Assembly (NCBI GenBank): GCA_947625505.1
Contig: CANQON010000010.1
Span: 1 to 54,336, forward strand
Source: an uncultured Bacilli bacterium
GTDB taxonomy: Bacteria; Bacillota_I; Bacilli_A; RF39; UBA660
Length of the DNA stretch: 54,336 bases
Reading direction: 5' to 3'
Part shown: one piece after another, positions 17,361 through 24,571 of the stretch
Layout of the letters: every line of letters starts with the position of its first letter
Numbering within the stretch: position 1 is the stretch's first letter
The notes under the pieces: model-generated
What the model saw: only the letters and a program-made list of their open reading frames with translations
Told to the model about the DNA's origin: nothing
The model's database searches: none
Translations under genes and position numbers: made by a program

Positions 17361-17565
17361 ATTTAATATTCTTAACATTAAAACCAATATTTTCAATTTT
17401 ATCTTTAATGATATTTGTATCAATTGTATCACCCTTAACGATTGCCTCTTTTTTATCTAAGCTAACATTAACATCAGTAATACCTTCCATATTTTTTAAT
17501 ACATGCTCAATTCTTTTCGCACAATGTTCACAACTCATGCCCTCTATTTCAATTATTTTTTCCAT
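17359..17565 (-). CDS. copZ: copper chaperone, heavy-metal-associated domain
   Basis: 68 residues, a single ferredoxin-like HMA domain. GMSCEHC (about residues 9-15) is the Cu(I)-binding CxxC loop. Such chaperones carry cytosolic Cu(I) to the export ATPase and to CsoR. It starts 20 bases after copA and shares its transcript (csoR-copA-copZ), which fixes the copper assignment. Confidence 0.93.
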   Translation of the reverse strand: MEKIIEIEGMSCEHCAKRIEHVLKNMEGITDVNVSLDKKEAIVKGDTIDTNIIKDKIENIGFNVKNIK

Positions 17566-17585
17566 TTTATCTTTCCTTTCTTAAA

Positions 17586-19754
17586 TTACTTTTTTAATCT
17601 TAAAGCATTTAACATAACTGTTAAACTACTACAAGTCATAGCTAAACTTCCTAACATAGGATTCATTTGTAAAGTTGGTTTAAATATTCCTAAAGCAATG
17701 GGAATCATACAAAGATTATAAAAGAATGCCCAAAATAAATTTTGTTTAATATTTCTTATTGCTTTTTTACTTATTAAAATTAATGATTCTATTTTATCTA
17801 AATTATCATTCATTAAAATAACATCAGATGTATCTAAAGCAATATCAGATCCACTGTTAACACTAATACCTATAGTAGCGCTAGCTAAACTAGGAGCATC
17901 ATTAATTCCATCACCAACCATCATTACTTTTTTACCTTCATTAATTAATTTTTTAATAACTTTATTTTTTTCACTAGGTAAAACACCCGCAATAATGTGA
18001 TCAATATTAACAGAATCACCTACTTTTTGAGCAACTGAATCATTATCTCCTGTTAACATAATTATATCGATATTAAATTTTTTTAAGTTATTAATTATTT
18101 CTTTCATATGACTACGAATAACATCTTTGACACCAACTAATCCTAATACTTGATTATTTTTAATTAAATAAACAATACTACATCCATCTTTTGTTAATAA
18201 TGATTCTTCTTTTTCATATTTATTAGTTAAATTAAGTTCCTTAAATAATTTATTATTACCAATATATATTTCATCATTAGTTAGTCCTATTCCACTAATA
18301 TTATGAACATTACTAATATTATCTAATTTTAAATCATGTTCTTTAGCATACTCAACAAAAGCTTTACTAATAGGATGATTAGATGTTTGTTCTAAAGAAG
18401 TAATCATTCTAATTAATTCATCATCAGTTAATTTAGAAAAATTATATATTTTAGCAATTTTAAGATTGCCATATGTTAAAGTGCCTGTCTTATCAAAAAC
18501 GATTGTATCAATATGATGAGCTTCTTCTAAAATAGTACTATTTTTAACAAGTATTCCTTTTTTAGCGCAATTACCCATACTAATAACCATCGCTAAAGGA
18601 GTAGCTAAACCTAAAGCACAAGGACAAGCTACAACTAAGACAGTAACACAACTAATTAAGGCATCATTATGTCCTAATATTAAATTAACTATTAAAGTAA
18701 GAAGCGCTAAAGCAATAATACTTGGTACAAAATAAGAACACACTTTATCCGCTAACTTTTGAATAGGTGCTTTAGTATTAGATGCTTCCATAACAAGATG
18801 AACAATTTCTGATATTGTTGAATCAGCCCCTATACGTACTGCCTCATATTCAATATATCCATCAATATTAATCGTACCTGCCATAACTTGATTGCCGATT
18901 TCTTTTTTACTAGGGAATGATTCTCCTGTAATAAACTTCTCATCTAAATGGGTACTACCTTTAATAATATTACCATCAACAGCTACTTTATCTCCTGGTT
19001 TACATACTAAAATATCCCCTTTTTTAACTTCATCAATAGTTACTTTTTTAACATCATCCCCTACTTTTAAATAAGCATAAGTAGGTGTAATTTGAACTAA
19101 TTCTTTAATAGCTTCCTTTGTCTTTTCTTTACTTTTTCCATCAATATATCGTCCTAATTTAATAAAGAAAATAATCATCGCACAAGATTCAAAATATAAG
19201 TTATTAGCGCTACTATCATTTATAAAGACTAGTAACATATTAATAAAACTATATATAAAGCTTGTCCATACTCCTAAAGTTACTAAAGTGTCCATATTAG
19301 GTGTTTTATGGATAATATTTTTAATACCACTTTTAAAGATATCAATGCCATATATTAAAAAAGGAATAGTTAAAATAAATAAAATAATAACATAATTTTC
19401 TTTATGATGCATCATATCTATATAAGGAATCATTGGTAAATGTAACATATGTCCCATAGCTATATACATAAGTAAAATAGCTAATAATCCCAAAATAATT
19501 AAATAATATTTTTGATAGTCTTTTTTATTGTCTTCTTTTAAATTATATTCCCCTAATGAAGTAAATCCTGCTTCTTCAATGAAGCGATTTAAATCATCAA
19601 TTGTTAAATAATCTTCATAAGTAATCAAAGCTTGCGCTAAAACAAGATTAACACTAGCTTCTTTAATTCCTTTTTGTTTATTTAGATATTTTTCTAAGCC
19701 ATTAGAACAAGCACTACAACTCATTCCATCAACTTTTAATATTATCTTTTTCAT
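17586..19754 (-). CDS. copA: Cu(I)-exporting P1B-type ATPase
   Basis: 722 residues from the ATG at 19754, which has AAAGGA at the right distance; longer in-frame starts would overlap csoR. One N-terminal HMA domain with GMSCSAC, two leading helices typical of P1B pumps, actuator motif TGES, the membrane metal site CPC in ACPCALGLATPLA, phosphorylation motif DKTGTLT, HP-containing ATP-binding loop (NHPIS) and hinge GDGINDAPSLA. It pumps Cu(I) out of the cytosol. Only one HMA domain is present, with the free chaperone encoded by copZ. Second gene of the CsoR-controlled operon. Confidence 0.96.
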   Translation of the reverse strand: MKKIILKVDGMSCSACSNGLEKYLNKQKGIKEASVNLVLAQALITYEDYLTIDDLNRFIEEAGFTSLGEYNLKEDNKKDYQKYYLIILGLLAILLMYIAMGHMLHLPMIPYIDMMHHKENYVIILFILTIPFLIYGIDIFKSGIKNIIHKTPNMDTLVTLGVWTSFIYSFINMLLVFINDSSANNLYFESCAMIIFFIKLGRYIDGKSKEKTKEAIKELVQITPTYAYLKVGDDVKKVTIDEVKKGDILVCKPGDKVAVDGNIIKGSTHLDEKFITGESFPSKKEIGNQVMAGTINIDGYIEYEAVRIGADSTISEIVHLVMEASNTKAPIQKLADKVCSYFVPSIIALALLTLIVNLILGHNDALISCVTVLVVACPCALGLATPLAMVISMGNCAKKGILVKNSTILEEAHHIDTIVFDKTGTLTYGNLKIAKIYNFSKLTDDELIRMITSLEQTSNHPISKAFVEYAKEHDLKLDNISNVHNISGIGLTNDEIYIGNNKLFKELNLTNKYEKEESLLTKDGCSIVYLIKNNQVLGLVGVKDVIRSHMKEIINNLKKFNIDIIMLTGDNDSVAQKVGDSVNIDHIIAGVLPSEKNKVIKKLINEGKKVMMVGDGINDAPSLASATIGISVNSGSDIALDTSDVILMNDNLDKIESLILISKKAIRNIKQNLFWAFFYNLCMIPIALGIFKPTLQMNPMLGSLAMTCSSLTVMLNALRLKK

Positions 19755-19764
19755 ATTTTCCTTT

Positions 19765-20052
19765 CTAGTTAAAACGATTAACAGTTTCAAGTAATTCATC
19801 AATTATCTCTAAATTATCATGTTTTAAATCATTAACTACACATTCTTTAATATGACTTTTTAACATCGTATTACTTAGACTTTTTAAAGATTTTGTAATA
19901 GCAGCTATTTGAATCAAGATGTCGTTACAATATCGATCATCATTAATCATTTGTTTAACTCCTCTTACTTGTCCCTCAATAATATTAAGTCTTTTTAATA
20001 ACTTATCTTTTTCTTCTTTACTACGTACTTTCTTTTTACAACATTCTTGCAT
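19765..20052 (-). CDS. csoR: copper-sensing repressor CsoR
   Basis: 95 residues from the ATG at 20052. Longer in-frame starts would lie inside the promoter and operator, so this start is favoured. All-helical DUF156 protein. The copper ligands are visible: Cys in DDRYC, then His and Cys in HIKEC (Cys-His-Cys signature), with an extra N-terminal ECC. Apo-CsoR binds the G/C-rich palindrome in the promoter and releases it on binding Cu(I). It starts the csoR-copA-copZ operon and so should repress itself. Confidence 0.93.
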   Translation of the reverse strand: MQECCKKKVRSKEEKDKLLKRLNIIEGQVRGVKQMINDDRYCNDILIQIAAITKSLKSLSNTMLKSHIKECVVNDLKHDNLEIIDELLETVNRFN

Positions 20053-20067
20053 AACTTCACCATTATC

Positions 20068-20096
20068 ATTATATACCCCTATAGGGTATGTGTCAA
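20068..20096 (-). promoter_or_regulatory. promoter of csoR-copA-copZ
   Basis: Minus strand TTGACA (20096-20091), exactly 17 bp, TATAAT (20073-20068): both boxes match consensus. Predicted start near 20061, 9 bases before the csoR ATG. Confidence 0.9.
20073..20089. promoter_or_regulatory. CsoR operator
   Basis: ATACCCCTATAGGGTAT matches the known CsoR-type operator (ATACCC...GGGTAT) and fills the spacer between -35 and -10, so bound CsoR must exclude RNA polymerase. Confidence 0.9.
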
Positions 20097-20100
20097 TATC

Positions 20101-20126
20101 AAAAAAAATAATGAAAATCATTATTT
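20101..20126 (-). terminator. terminator after ybjQ
   Basis: Minus strand AAATAATGA, loop TTT, TCATTATTT, then a run of T. It contains the ybjQ stop codon and separates the MerR/ybjQ unit from the csoR promoter. Confidence 0.85.
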
Positions 20127-20435
20127 CTTTATCTTAACAGCTGTACCATAAGCTATTACTTCTGCAGCACCACTCATAACAGCTGATGATCCATATCTAA
20201 TTCCTATAATAGCATCAGCTCCTAAGTTATTAGCATCATCAACCATACGTTTAGTAGCAATCTGCCTGGCAACCACTAACATATCTGTATAGCTCGCTAT
20301 TTCGCCTCCTACAATCGTTTTCATACCTGCCATAAAATCTTTACCAATATGTTTAGACTGAACAACAGTTCCTTTAACTAATCCTAGTGCTTCTATTTCT
20401 TCACCAGGTAAATAATCAATACTTACTAGCTTCAT
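20121..20435 (-). CDS. YbjQ/UPF0145 family protein
   Basis: 104 residues. It matches the UPF0145 (DUF74) family end to end: GEEIEALGLVKGTVVQSKHI, ANNLGADAIIGIRYGSS and the glycine-rich AEVIAYGTAV C-terminus. The family forms pentameric dodecin-like assemblies; its role is unsettled, and names that mention heavy metals are not well supported. It overlaps the end of the MerR gene by 20 bases, so it belongs to that regulator's transcript and not to the copper operon. Confidence 0.9.
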   Translation of the reverse strand: MKLVSIDYLPGEEIEALGLVKGTVVQSKHIGKDFMAGMKTIVGGEIASYTDMLVVARQIATKRMVDDANNLGADAIIGIRYGSSAVMSGAAEVIAYGTAVKIKK

Positions 20436-21063
20436 CTTCTTCTCCTCCTTTGATTTCTTTAATACGCCTTATTAAATTAATTATTATACCAATAATAGGT
20501 ACTAATAGTATTATCATAAAAAAGATATATATTAATATCGGCATAGCATCTTCCGGATTAATAAATTCAAAATAAGTAATAATAAACGCTAAAAATATAA
20601 ACATTAAACTAAAAATAAAACTAGATAAACAAGCTTCCAATATTTTCTTATTATGATTAGTATTTAAATTACGCATCGTAAATCCCTCCTTATTTAAAAT
20701 ATTCATATCAATAACATACTTATTAGTATCAATATTACTATAAGTATCATGATGACTTATAATATCATTACACATATTTTGAATTTTAAGATAATTATCT
20801 TTTTCACGATCGATAGCTTGTAATCTTTCTTTTAGACAGTCTTCTAAAGATAAAGTATTATTATTTAATCTTTTAATATCATTTATTGATACGCCTAATT
20901 CTCTTAAAAACTTAATTAATTTTAATTTATGAAGATCATCTTCATTATATATACGATAATCATTATTAATATTTCTTTTAGGATTTAGTAATCCTTCTTC
21001 TTCATAATAACGAATACTTTTCTTAGATAATCCTACAACAGTTTCTACTTCATTAATAAGCAT
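20416..21063 (-). CDS. MerR-family regulator with C-terminal membrane segments
   Basis: 215 residues. Residues 1-70 are a MerR winged helix (LSKKSIRYYEEEGLLNPKR, then DYRIYNEDDLHKLKLIKFLR), followed by the dimerisation coiled coil to about 125. Instead of a small ligand-binding tail it ends in two membrane helices (about 146-165 and 173-195) and a charged tail. Membrane-tethered MerR proteins are unusual but occur in Firmicutes. The promoter in front has a 19-bp spacer with a dyad between the boxes, the standard MerR operator, so it should control itself and ybjQ. Signal unknown. Confidence 0.88.
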   Translation of the reverse strand: MLINEVETVVGLSKKSIRYYEEEGLLNPKRNINNDYRIYNEDDLHKLKLIKFLRELGVSINDIKRLNNNTLSLEDCLKERLQAIDREKDNYLKIQNMCNDIISHHDTYSNIDTNKYVIDMNILNKEGFTMRNLNTNHNKKILEACLSSFIFSLMFIFLAFIITYFEFINPEDAMPILIYIFFMIILLVPIIGIIINLIRRIKEIKGGEEDEASKY

Positions 21064-21085
21064 ATTTAAACTCCTTTCTAGATTA

Positions 21086-21116
21086 AATATAAACTATTAC
21101 CTTTGGTTAAGGTCAA
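21086..21116 (-). promoter_or_regulatory. MerR-type promoter with 19-bp spacer
   Basis: Minus strand TTGACC (21116-21111), 19-bp spacer, TATATT (21091-21086). The over-long spacer is the hallmark of promoters that MerR proteins activate by twisting DNA. Confidence 0.85.
21099..21113. promoter_or_regulatory. MerR operator dyad
   Basis: ACCTT-TGGTT-AAGGT inverted repeat inside the promoter spacer, similar in form to CueR/TipA-type operators. Confidence 0.8.
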
Positions 21117-21123
21117 TACTTTT

Positions 21124-21525
21124 TTAACATTTTTCTACTAAATCATTATATTCCCAAAAGCTTAACTTAACATTAACTTTAATAGGCTCTACTTTTTGAA
21201 TATTATCTAATTTAAAGCCATATCCTTTCCAATCACTTTTATTTAATACTCCATAATATACTATAGGATTTTTAGCTTGTAATTCTTTCTTTAATTTATC
21301 ATCAACCAATACACAATCAGTAATTGTTGCTTTAGCAATTATACAACCACTTGGGTAATCTAAATTTAGATAAGCATATCTTTTCATTGCTTCTTTATCT
21401 ATACCTTTTCCTGCATGGATTAAAATATCACCACGATAGTTAGTTTTCCAAGTACGAAATTCATATTCTTTTAATCCTTCAGCAATCAATGTTGCAAAAG
21501 GTTGTTTAATTGTTATAGTCTTCAT
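21124..21525 (-). CDS. ASCH domain protein
   Basis: 133 residues, the length of a stand-alone ASCH domain (PUA-like fold). Characteristic features are ITIKQPFATLIAEGLKEYEFRTWKT at the N-terminus, split here as ITIKQPFA and KEYEFRTW, then RGDILIHAGKG and SGCIIAKATITDC. Some ASCH proteins (YqfB type) are amidohydrolases of modified cytidine and others bind RNA; which applies is not visible. Own extended -10 promoter. It ends 8 bases before the MerR -35 box. Confidence 0.9.
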   Translation of the reverse strand: MKTITIKQPFATLIAEGLKEYEFRTWKTNYRGDILIHAGKGIDKEAMKRYAYLNLDYPSGCIIAKATITDCVLVDDKLKKELQAKNPIVYYGVLNKSDWKGYGFKLDNIQKVEPIKVNVKLSFWEYNDLVEKC

Positions 21526-21540
21526 AATATCACCATCCTC

Positions 21541-21549
21541 ATTATAACA
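21541..21549 (-). promoter_or_regulatory. extended -10 promoter of the ASCH gene
   Basis: TGTTATAAT on the minus strand, 15 bases before the ATG. Confidence 0.55.
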
Positions 21550-21575
21550 AAAAATAGAATAGTGTTCTATTCTAT
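21548..21575 (-). terminator. terminator after the CotF-like genes
   Basis: Minus strand ATAGAATAG, four-base loop, CTATTCTAT, then TTTTTT. The stop codon of the upstream gene lies in the stem. Confidence 0.8.
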
Positions 21576-21886
21576 AGTTCTTTTTTTAAATTATTAAATT
21601 TATGATACGTTTCTTTTATTCTTCCTAATTCTACTTCTTCAAAATAGTACCATCCTTTTTGAAACATTAAATCTAAGATATCTCTTTCAATAATACTTTC
21701 TTCATCAAACAGTTTTTTAAAACTCTTATAAAGATCATTATTACTTATATCTGTTAAAGCATTGGCATATTTAATTAACATACTTTTAGAAGTAATTAAT
21801 AGATCGTTTAAATAATCTAAATCATTTAATTCTTTACCTTTAGGTACAATAGTATAAGGATTACATATTTTATTCAAGTTTATCAC
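21572..21886 (-). CDS. CotF-like (spore-coat family) helical protein
   Basis: 104 residues, a predicted four-helix ferritin-like bundle. DLLITSKSMLIKYANALTDI followed by a later QKGWYYFEEV matches the pattern of the CotF/YhcQ spore-coat family (…YANAI…, …QKGYY…). The family is found in spore formers but also in relatives that no longer sporulate, so it does not prove sporulation here. It overlaps the upstream 69-residue gene by 17 bases; the two probably interact. Confidence 0.75.
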   Translation of the reverse strand: MINLNKICNPYTIVPKGKELNDLDYLNDLLITSKSMLIKYANALTDISNNDLYKSFKKLFDEESIIERDILDLMFQKGWYYFEEVELGRIKETYHKFNNLKKEL

Positions 21887-22079
21887 CTAAACATTCTAAT
21901 AATAAGTGATAATGCTTGCGATATTTTTCTAAGAGACTTGATAACAATTCTTTAACTTCACTATGAGTTACATTTAATAAATAAATATTTATCTTTTTTA
22001 TTGTTATTAAGTTATGTATAAGTATATCTTCTAAATAAATTAAATCATTAGTTGATATTACATCTGGTACTTCATACAT
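21870..22079 (-). CDS. small CotF-like half-bundle protein
   Basis: 69 residues, two long amphipathic helices (about 12-38 and 42-66), no membrane segment. YLEDILIHNLITIKKINIYL followed by a second helix looks like the first half of a CotF/ferritin-like bundle. Overlaps the next gene by 17 bases, so the pair is translationally coupled. GAAGGTGAT precedes the ATG. A split coat-protein pair is the likeliest reading. Confidence 0.65.
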   Translation of the reverse strand: MYEVPDVISTNDLIYLEDILIHNLITIKKINIYLLNVTHSEVKELLSSLLEKYRKHYHLLLECLGDKLE

Positions 22080-22124
22080 AAAATCACCTTCTTTTATATC
22101 ATGTGATTAAATACTTTTTTTATA

Positions 22125-22154
22125 CAAAGAAAAAAGATAACAAAAGTTATCTTT
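22125..22154 (-). terminator. terminator downstream of the histidine kinase
   Basis: Minus strand AAAGATAAC, loop TTTT, GTTATCTTT, then TTTTC. It ends the small transcript and any read-through from the kinase gene. Confidence 0.85.
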
Positions 22155-22212
22155 AATTACGATTAGTTGTGAGTGTATTAATAATTAATTCATCTATCAC
22201 CTCATTTCATAA
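22131..22212 (-). ncRNA. predicted small transcript controlled by the two-component system
   Basis: On the minus strand a -10 box TACAAT (22222-22217) sits exactly 9 bp from a three-hexamer repeat array, and transcription would end at the strong terminator about 80 bases on. In between there is an AUGAGGUGAUAG ribosome-site-like stretch followed by AUGAAUUAA (a two-codon frame) or a GUG-started 15-residue frame. It may be a regulatory RNA or encode a very short peptide. No gene of normal size fits. Confidence 0.5.
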
Positions 22213-22216
22213 TAAT

Positions 22217-22259
22217 ATTGTATCTATTAATTATGAATAATAAGTGAATAATATATGAA
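22217..22259 (-). promoter_or_regulatory. response-regulator repeat array and -10 box (site 1)
   Basis: On the plus strand TATGAA (22232), AGTGAA (22243) and TATGAA (22254) are spaced by exactly 5 bases, an 11-bp period. Read on the minus strand they end 9 bp before TACAAT. This geometry is that of PhoB/PhoP/CiaR-type activation sites. Confidence 0.7.
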
Positions 22260-22260
22260 A

Positions 22261-23649
22261 TTATTTTATATCAAAATAGAAAGTAGTTCCTTTACCAATA
22301 ATACTATCTACTCCATAATTATAATTTAGAGATATTAATGTAGATTTAACAATAGATAAACCAACTCCTGTACCATATTTATTACGTTTATGTTGTTTAT
22401 CAATTTTATAATATTTATCCCAAATGTACTTTAGTTGTTCAGGTTCAATACCATCACCTGTATCTACTACTTCAACCCTAATAACATCATCTAATAATTT
22501 AATATTTATGGTAACTAATTTATTTTCTCCTGTATAGTTAATAGCGTTATTAACTAAATTATAAATAACTTGTTCTAATTTTTTACGATCACTATGAACC
22601 ATAACTATATCTGGAGAATTAATAATAAAGTTAAATCCATCATTCTTTAAAATATCAAACTTATGAATAATACTTTCTACTAATTCTTTTAAATTAAACT
22701 CACTAATATCTAAATTAATAATTTTAGATTCTAATTTCGATAATTCTAAGATATCATTAACTAATAATGTTAATCTTTTGGTTTCATCAATAATAACATT
22801 TAAATCTTCTTCACGTTTTTTCTTTTTCGTACTATCTAAATCACGAGCTGCTTCAGCATACGCTCTAATAAGTGTTAAAGGGGTTTTAAGATCATGAGAT
22901 ACATTAGCCATTAATTCACGTCTTAATTCATCTGTTTTAGCTAACTCTTGACTAGTATCATTAAGTGTTTGTTCTAACTCATCTAATTCTTTAATATTCG
23001 TTACATCATCAAACTTAACACTATAATCTTTACTACCTATTTTTTTAGCTTTCTCATTTAATCGAATAATAGGTATTGATAATCTTTTAGATATGAAATA
23101 AGAAATAATAAAAGCCATAGATAAAATAATAATCGCTATGTATATAAATTGGCTTTTTAACATATTAATTCCTTCATCTAAAGGTACTAATGAAGTATTA
23201 ACAAACAAATAAGTATTATCATCTATTCTCTTACCTATAACTAATGTTTTATTATTATAATTAGGATTAATAATCTCTGCTTTACGAATATCATCATTAC
23301 TACTCATAAAAGATGCTTGAAACTCTAATAATTGGGCATTATTACGAGTCATACATTTACGATCAACTAGTCGTGATGTATATTCGATAATATTATTATC
23401 TACTACTTCTATACATATATCATTATTTAAAGATATTTCATCAAATAAATCACGATAATTATCTTCAGCATAATTCTTAGTAAGATTATTAAGCGCTATA
23501 TTAAGCGTTTTAGTACGAGCTATTTTATAATATGTATTTAAACATAATATTTGGAAAATCCATAAGAATAATAATAAAGCAATCGAAAAGATAATAAAAT
23601 AAATTAAAATATTTAGGGATAAAGACATCTTATCATTATTTTTCTTCAA
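22261..23649 (-). CDS. membrane sensor histidine kinase
   Basis: 462 residues. Two membrane helices (about 13-35 and 168-190) flank an extracytoplasmic sensor of about 130 residues, followed by HAMP, then the phospho-acceptor helix ELMANVSHDLKTPLTLI, the N box LEQVIYNLVNNAINYTG, G1 DTGDGIEPEQL and G2 GTGVGLSIVKS. Complete and probably active. The start overlaps the response-regulator gene by 14 bases. The sensor domain has no recognised ligand motif. Overall most like the PhoR/WalK/ResE class of OmpR-partner kinases. Confidence 0.93.
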   Translation of the reverse strand: MKKNNDKMSLSLNILIYFIIFSIALLLFLWIFQILCLNTYYKIARTKTLNIALNNLTKNYAEDNYRDLFDEISLNNDICIEVVDNNIIEYTSRLVDRKCMTRNNAQLLEFQASFMSSNDDIRKAEIINPNYNNKTLVIGKRIDDNTYLFVNTSLVPLDEGINMLKSQFIYIAIIILSMAFIISYFISKRLSIPIIRLNEKAKKIGSKDYSVKFDDVTNIKELDELEQTLNDTSQELAKTDELRRELMANVSHDLKTPLTLIRAYAEAARDLDSTKKKKREEDLNVIIDETKRLTLLVNDILELSKLESKIINLDISEFNLKELVESIIHKFDILKNDGFNFIINSPDIVMVHSDRKKLEQVIYNLVNNAINYTGENKLVTINIKLLDDVIRVEVVDTGDGIEPEQLKYIWDKYYKIDKQHKRNKYGTGVGLSIVKSTLISLNYNYGVDSIIGKGTTFYFDIK

Positions 23650-24298
23650 ATTTATAACCTACTCCCCTAATAGTTTTAATTAAATCACGATATTTTCCTA
23701 AATGACTTCTTAATGTTTTAATATGTGTATCTACTGTTCTATCATCACCATAAAAATCATATCCCCATATTTTGCTTAATAATTGTTCACGCGTTAAAGC
23801 AATAGATTTATTCTCAATAAAAAATAATAGCAACTCATATTCTTTTGGTGTTAATTCTACTTCCTTATTATCTACATATACAGAATGTGCTTTAATATCG
23901 ATTTTTAATCCTTTATATTCATAAGCATCTAAAATATGATTATCACGTTTTAAAATAGCTTTAATACGCGCAATTAATTCTCTAGGACTAAAAGGTTTAG
24001 TTAAATAATCATCAACACCTAAATCAAAACCATTTAATTTATCATACTCTTCACTACGAGCTGATAAAATAATCGTTGGAATATTACGAATCTTTTTTAT
24101 TTCTTGATATGTTGTAAAGCCATCCATATGAGGCATCATAATATCCAAAACAACAATATCTATATCATTATGACTTTGAATTATTGTTAAAGCTTCATTA
24201 CCATCTTTAGCTTCATATGTTTTAAATCCTTCATTAATACAATAATCATGAATGATATTTCTAATTAATTCTTCATCATCTACTATTAATACACGCAT
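23636..24298 (-). CDS. OmpR/PhoB-family response regulator
   Basis: 220 residues. The receiver domain has acidic pair Asp7-Asp8, phospho-acceptor Asp52 (VVLDIMMP) and conserved Lys in LTKPFSPREL. The C-terminal winged helix shows LTPKEYELLLFFIENK and the recognition helix region RTVDTHIKTLRSHLGKY, ending in IRGVGYKFEE. OmpR-type regulators bind direct repeats about 11 bp apart; such arrays occur at 22232, 24338 and 24540, including one in front of this gene, which predicts autoregulation. Confidence 0.95.
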   Translation of the reverse strand: MRVLIVDDEELIRNIIHDYCINEGFKTYEAKDGNEALTIIQSHNDIDIVVLDIMMPHMDGFTTYQEIKKIRNIPTIILSARSEEYDKLNGFDLGVDDYLTKPFSPRELIARIKAILKRDNHILDAYEYKGLKIDIKAHSVYVDNKEVELTPKEYELLLFFIENKSIALTREQLLSKIWGYDFYGDDRTVDTHIKTLRSHLGKYRDLIKTIRGVGYKFEEK

Positions 24299-24323
24299 AT
24301 AATCACCACCAATATACCTTATA

Positions 24324-24354
24324 TTTTACTATAAATATGTGAAAATTCTATGAA
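24324..24354 (-). promoter_or_regulatory. response-regulator repeat array and promoter (site 2, autoregulation)
   Basis: Plus-strand TGTGAA (24338) and TATGAA (24349), 5 bases apart. On the minus strand the array ends 9 bp before TAAAAT (24328-24323), about 25 bases ahead of the regulator's start codon. Confidence 0.7.
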
Positions 24355-24378
24355 AAAAAGATACTTTCGTATCTTTTT
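24353..24378 (-). terminator. terminator of the candidate small RNA
   Basis: Minus strand AAAAAGATAC, loop GAAA, GTATCTTTTT, seven T. It separates the small RNA from the promoter of the response-regulator gene, overlapping its repeat array by two bases. Confidence 0.85.
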
Positions 24379-24518
24379 CTAGAAGAAAGTGTAAAAAATA
24401 CTATCTTTCGATATGAGAAGTATAACTTCTAAAGTAAGGCTTGTGTAGTAACGTACTACGATTATAGAGAATTTTTGCAGAGGAGTTAATTCTACAAAAC
24501 ATCATTTTTCTTTCTTCT
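24353..24518 (-). ncRNA. predicted structured small RNA next to the two-component system
   Basis: About 165 bases without an open frame. The ends pair perfectly (AGAAGAAAG at 24518-24510 with CTTTCTTCT at 24389-24381), and the predicted start coincides with the first base of that stem. Inside are four hairpins: AGAATT/AATTCT whose loop exposes CTCCTC (24485-24480), GTAGTA/TACTAC, AGAAGT/ACTTCT and TATC-GAAA-GATA. A terminator follows at once. TATAAT (24530-24525) lies 9 bp from a three-hexamer array. The CU-rich loop is complementary to ribosome-binding sites, as in streptococcal CiaR-controlled csRNAs, but no sequence family is recognised. Confidence 0.65.
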
Positions 24519-24524
24519 GATATC

Positions 24525-24567
24525 ATTATAAACATCCTATGTGAAGAATATATGAAATTTATTTGAA
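24525..24567 (-). promoter_or_regulatory. response-regulator repeat array and -10 box (site 3)
   Basis: Plus-strand TGTGAA (24540), TATGAA (24551) and TTTGAA (24562), each separated by 5 bases. On the minus strand the array ends 9 bp before TATAAT (24530-24525). It also lies 4 bp upstream of the -35 box of the divergent gene. Confidence 0.75.
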
Positions 24568-24571
24568 ATTG

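Noticed and set aside
24353-24518. 6S RNA, SRP RNA or a known riboswitch
   Set aside because: The closing stem and size suggested these, but the conserved 6S bubble, the SRP GGAAGGAAGCAG motif and known riboswitch cores are absent.
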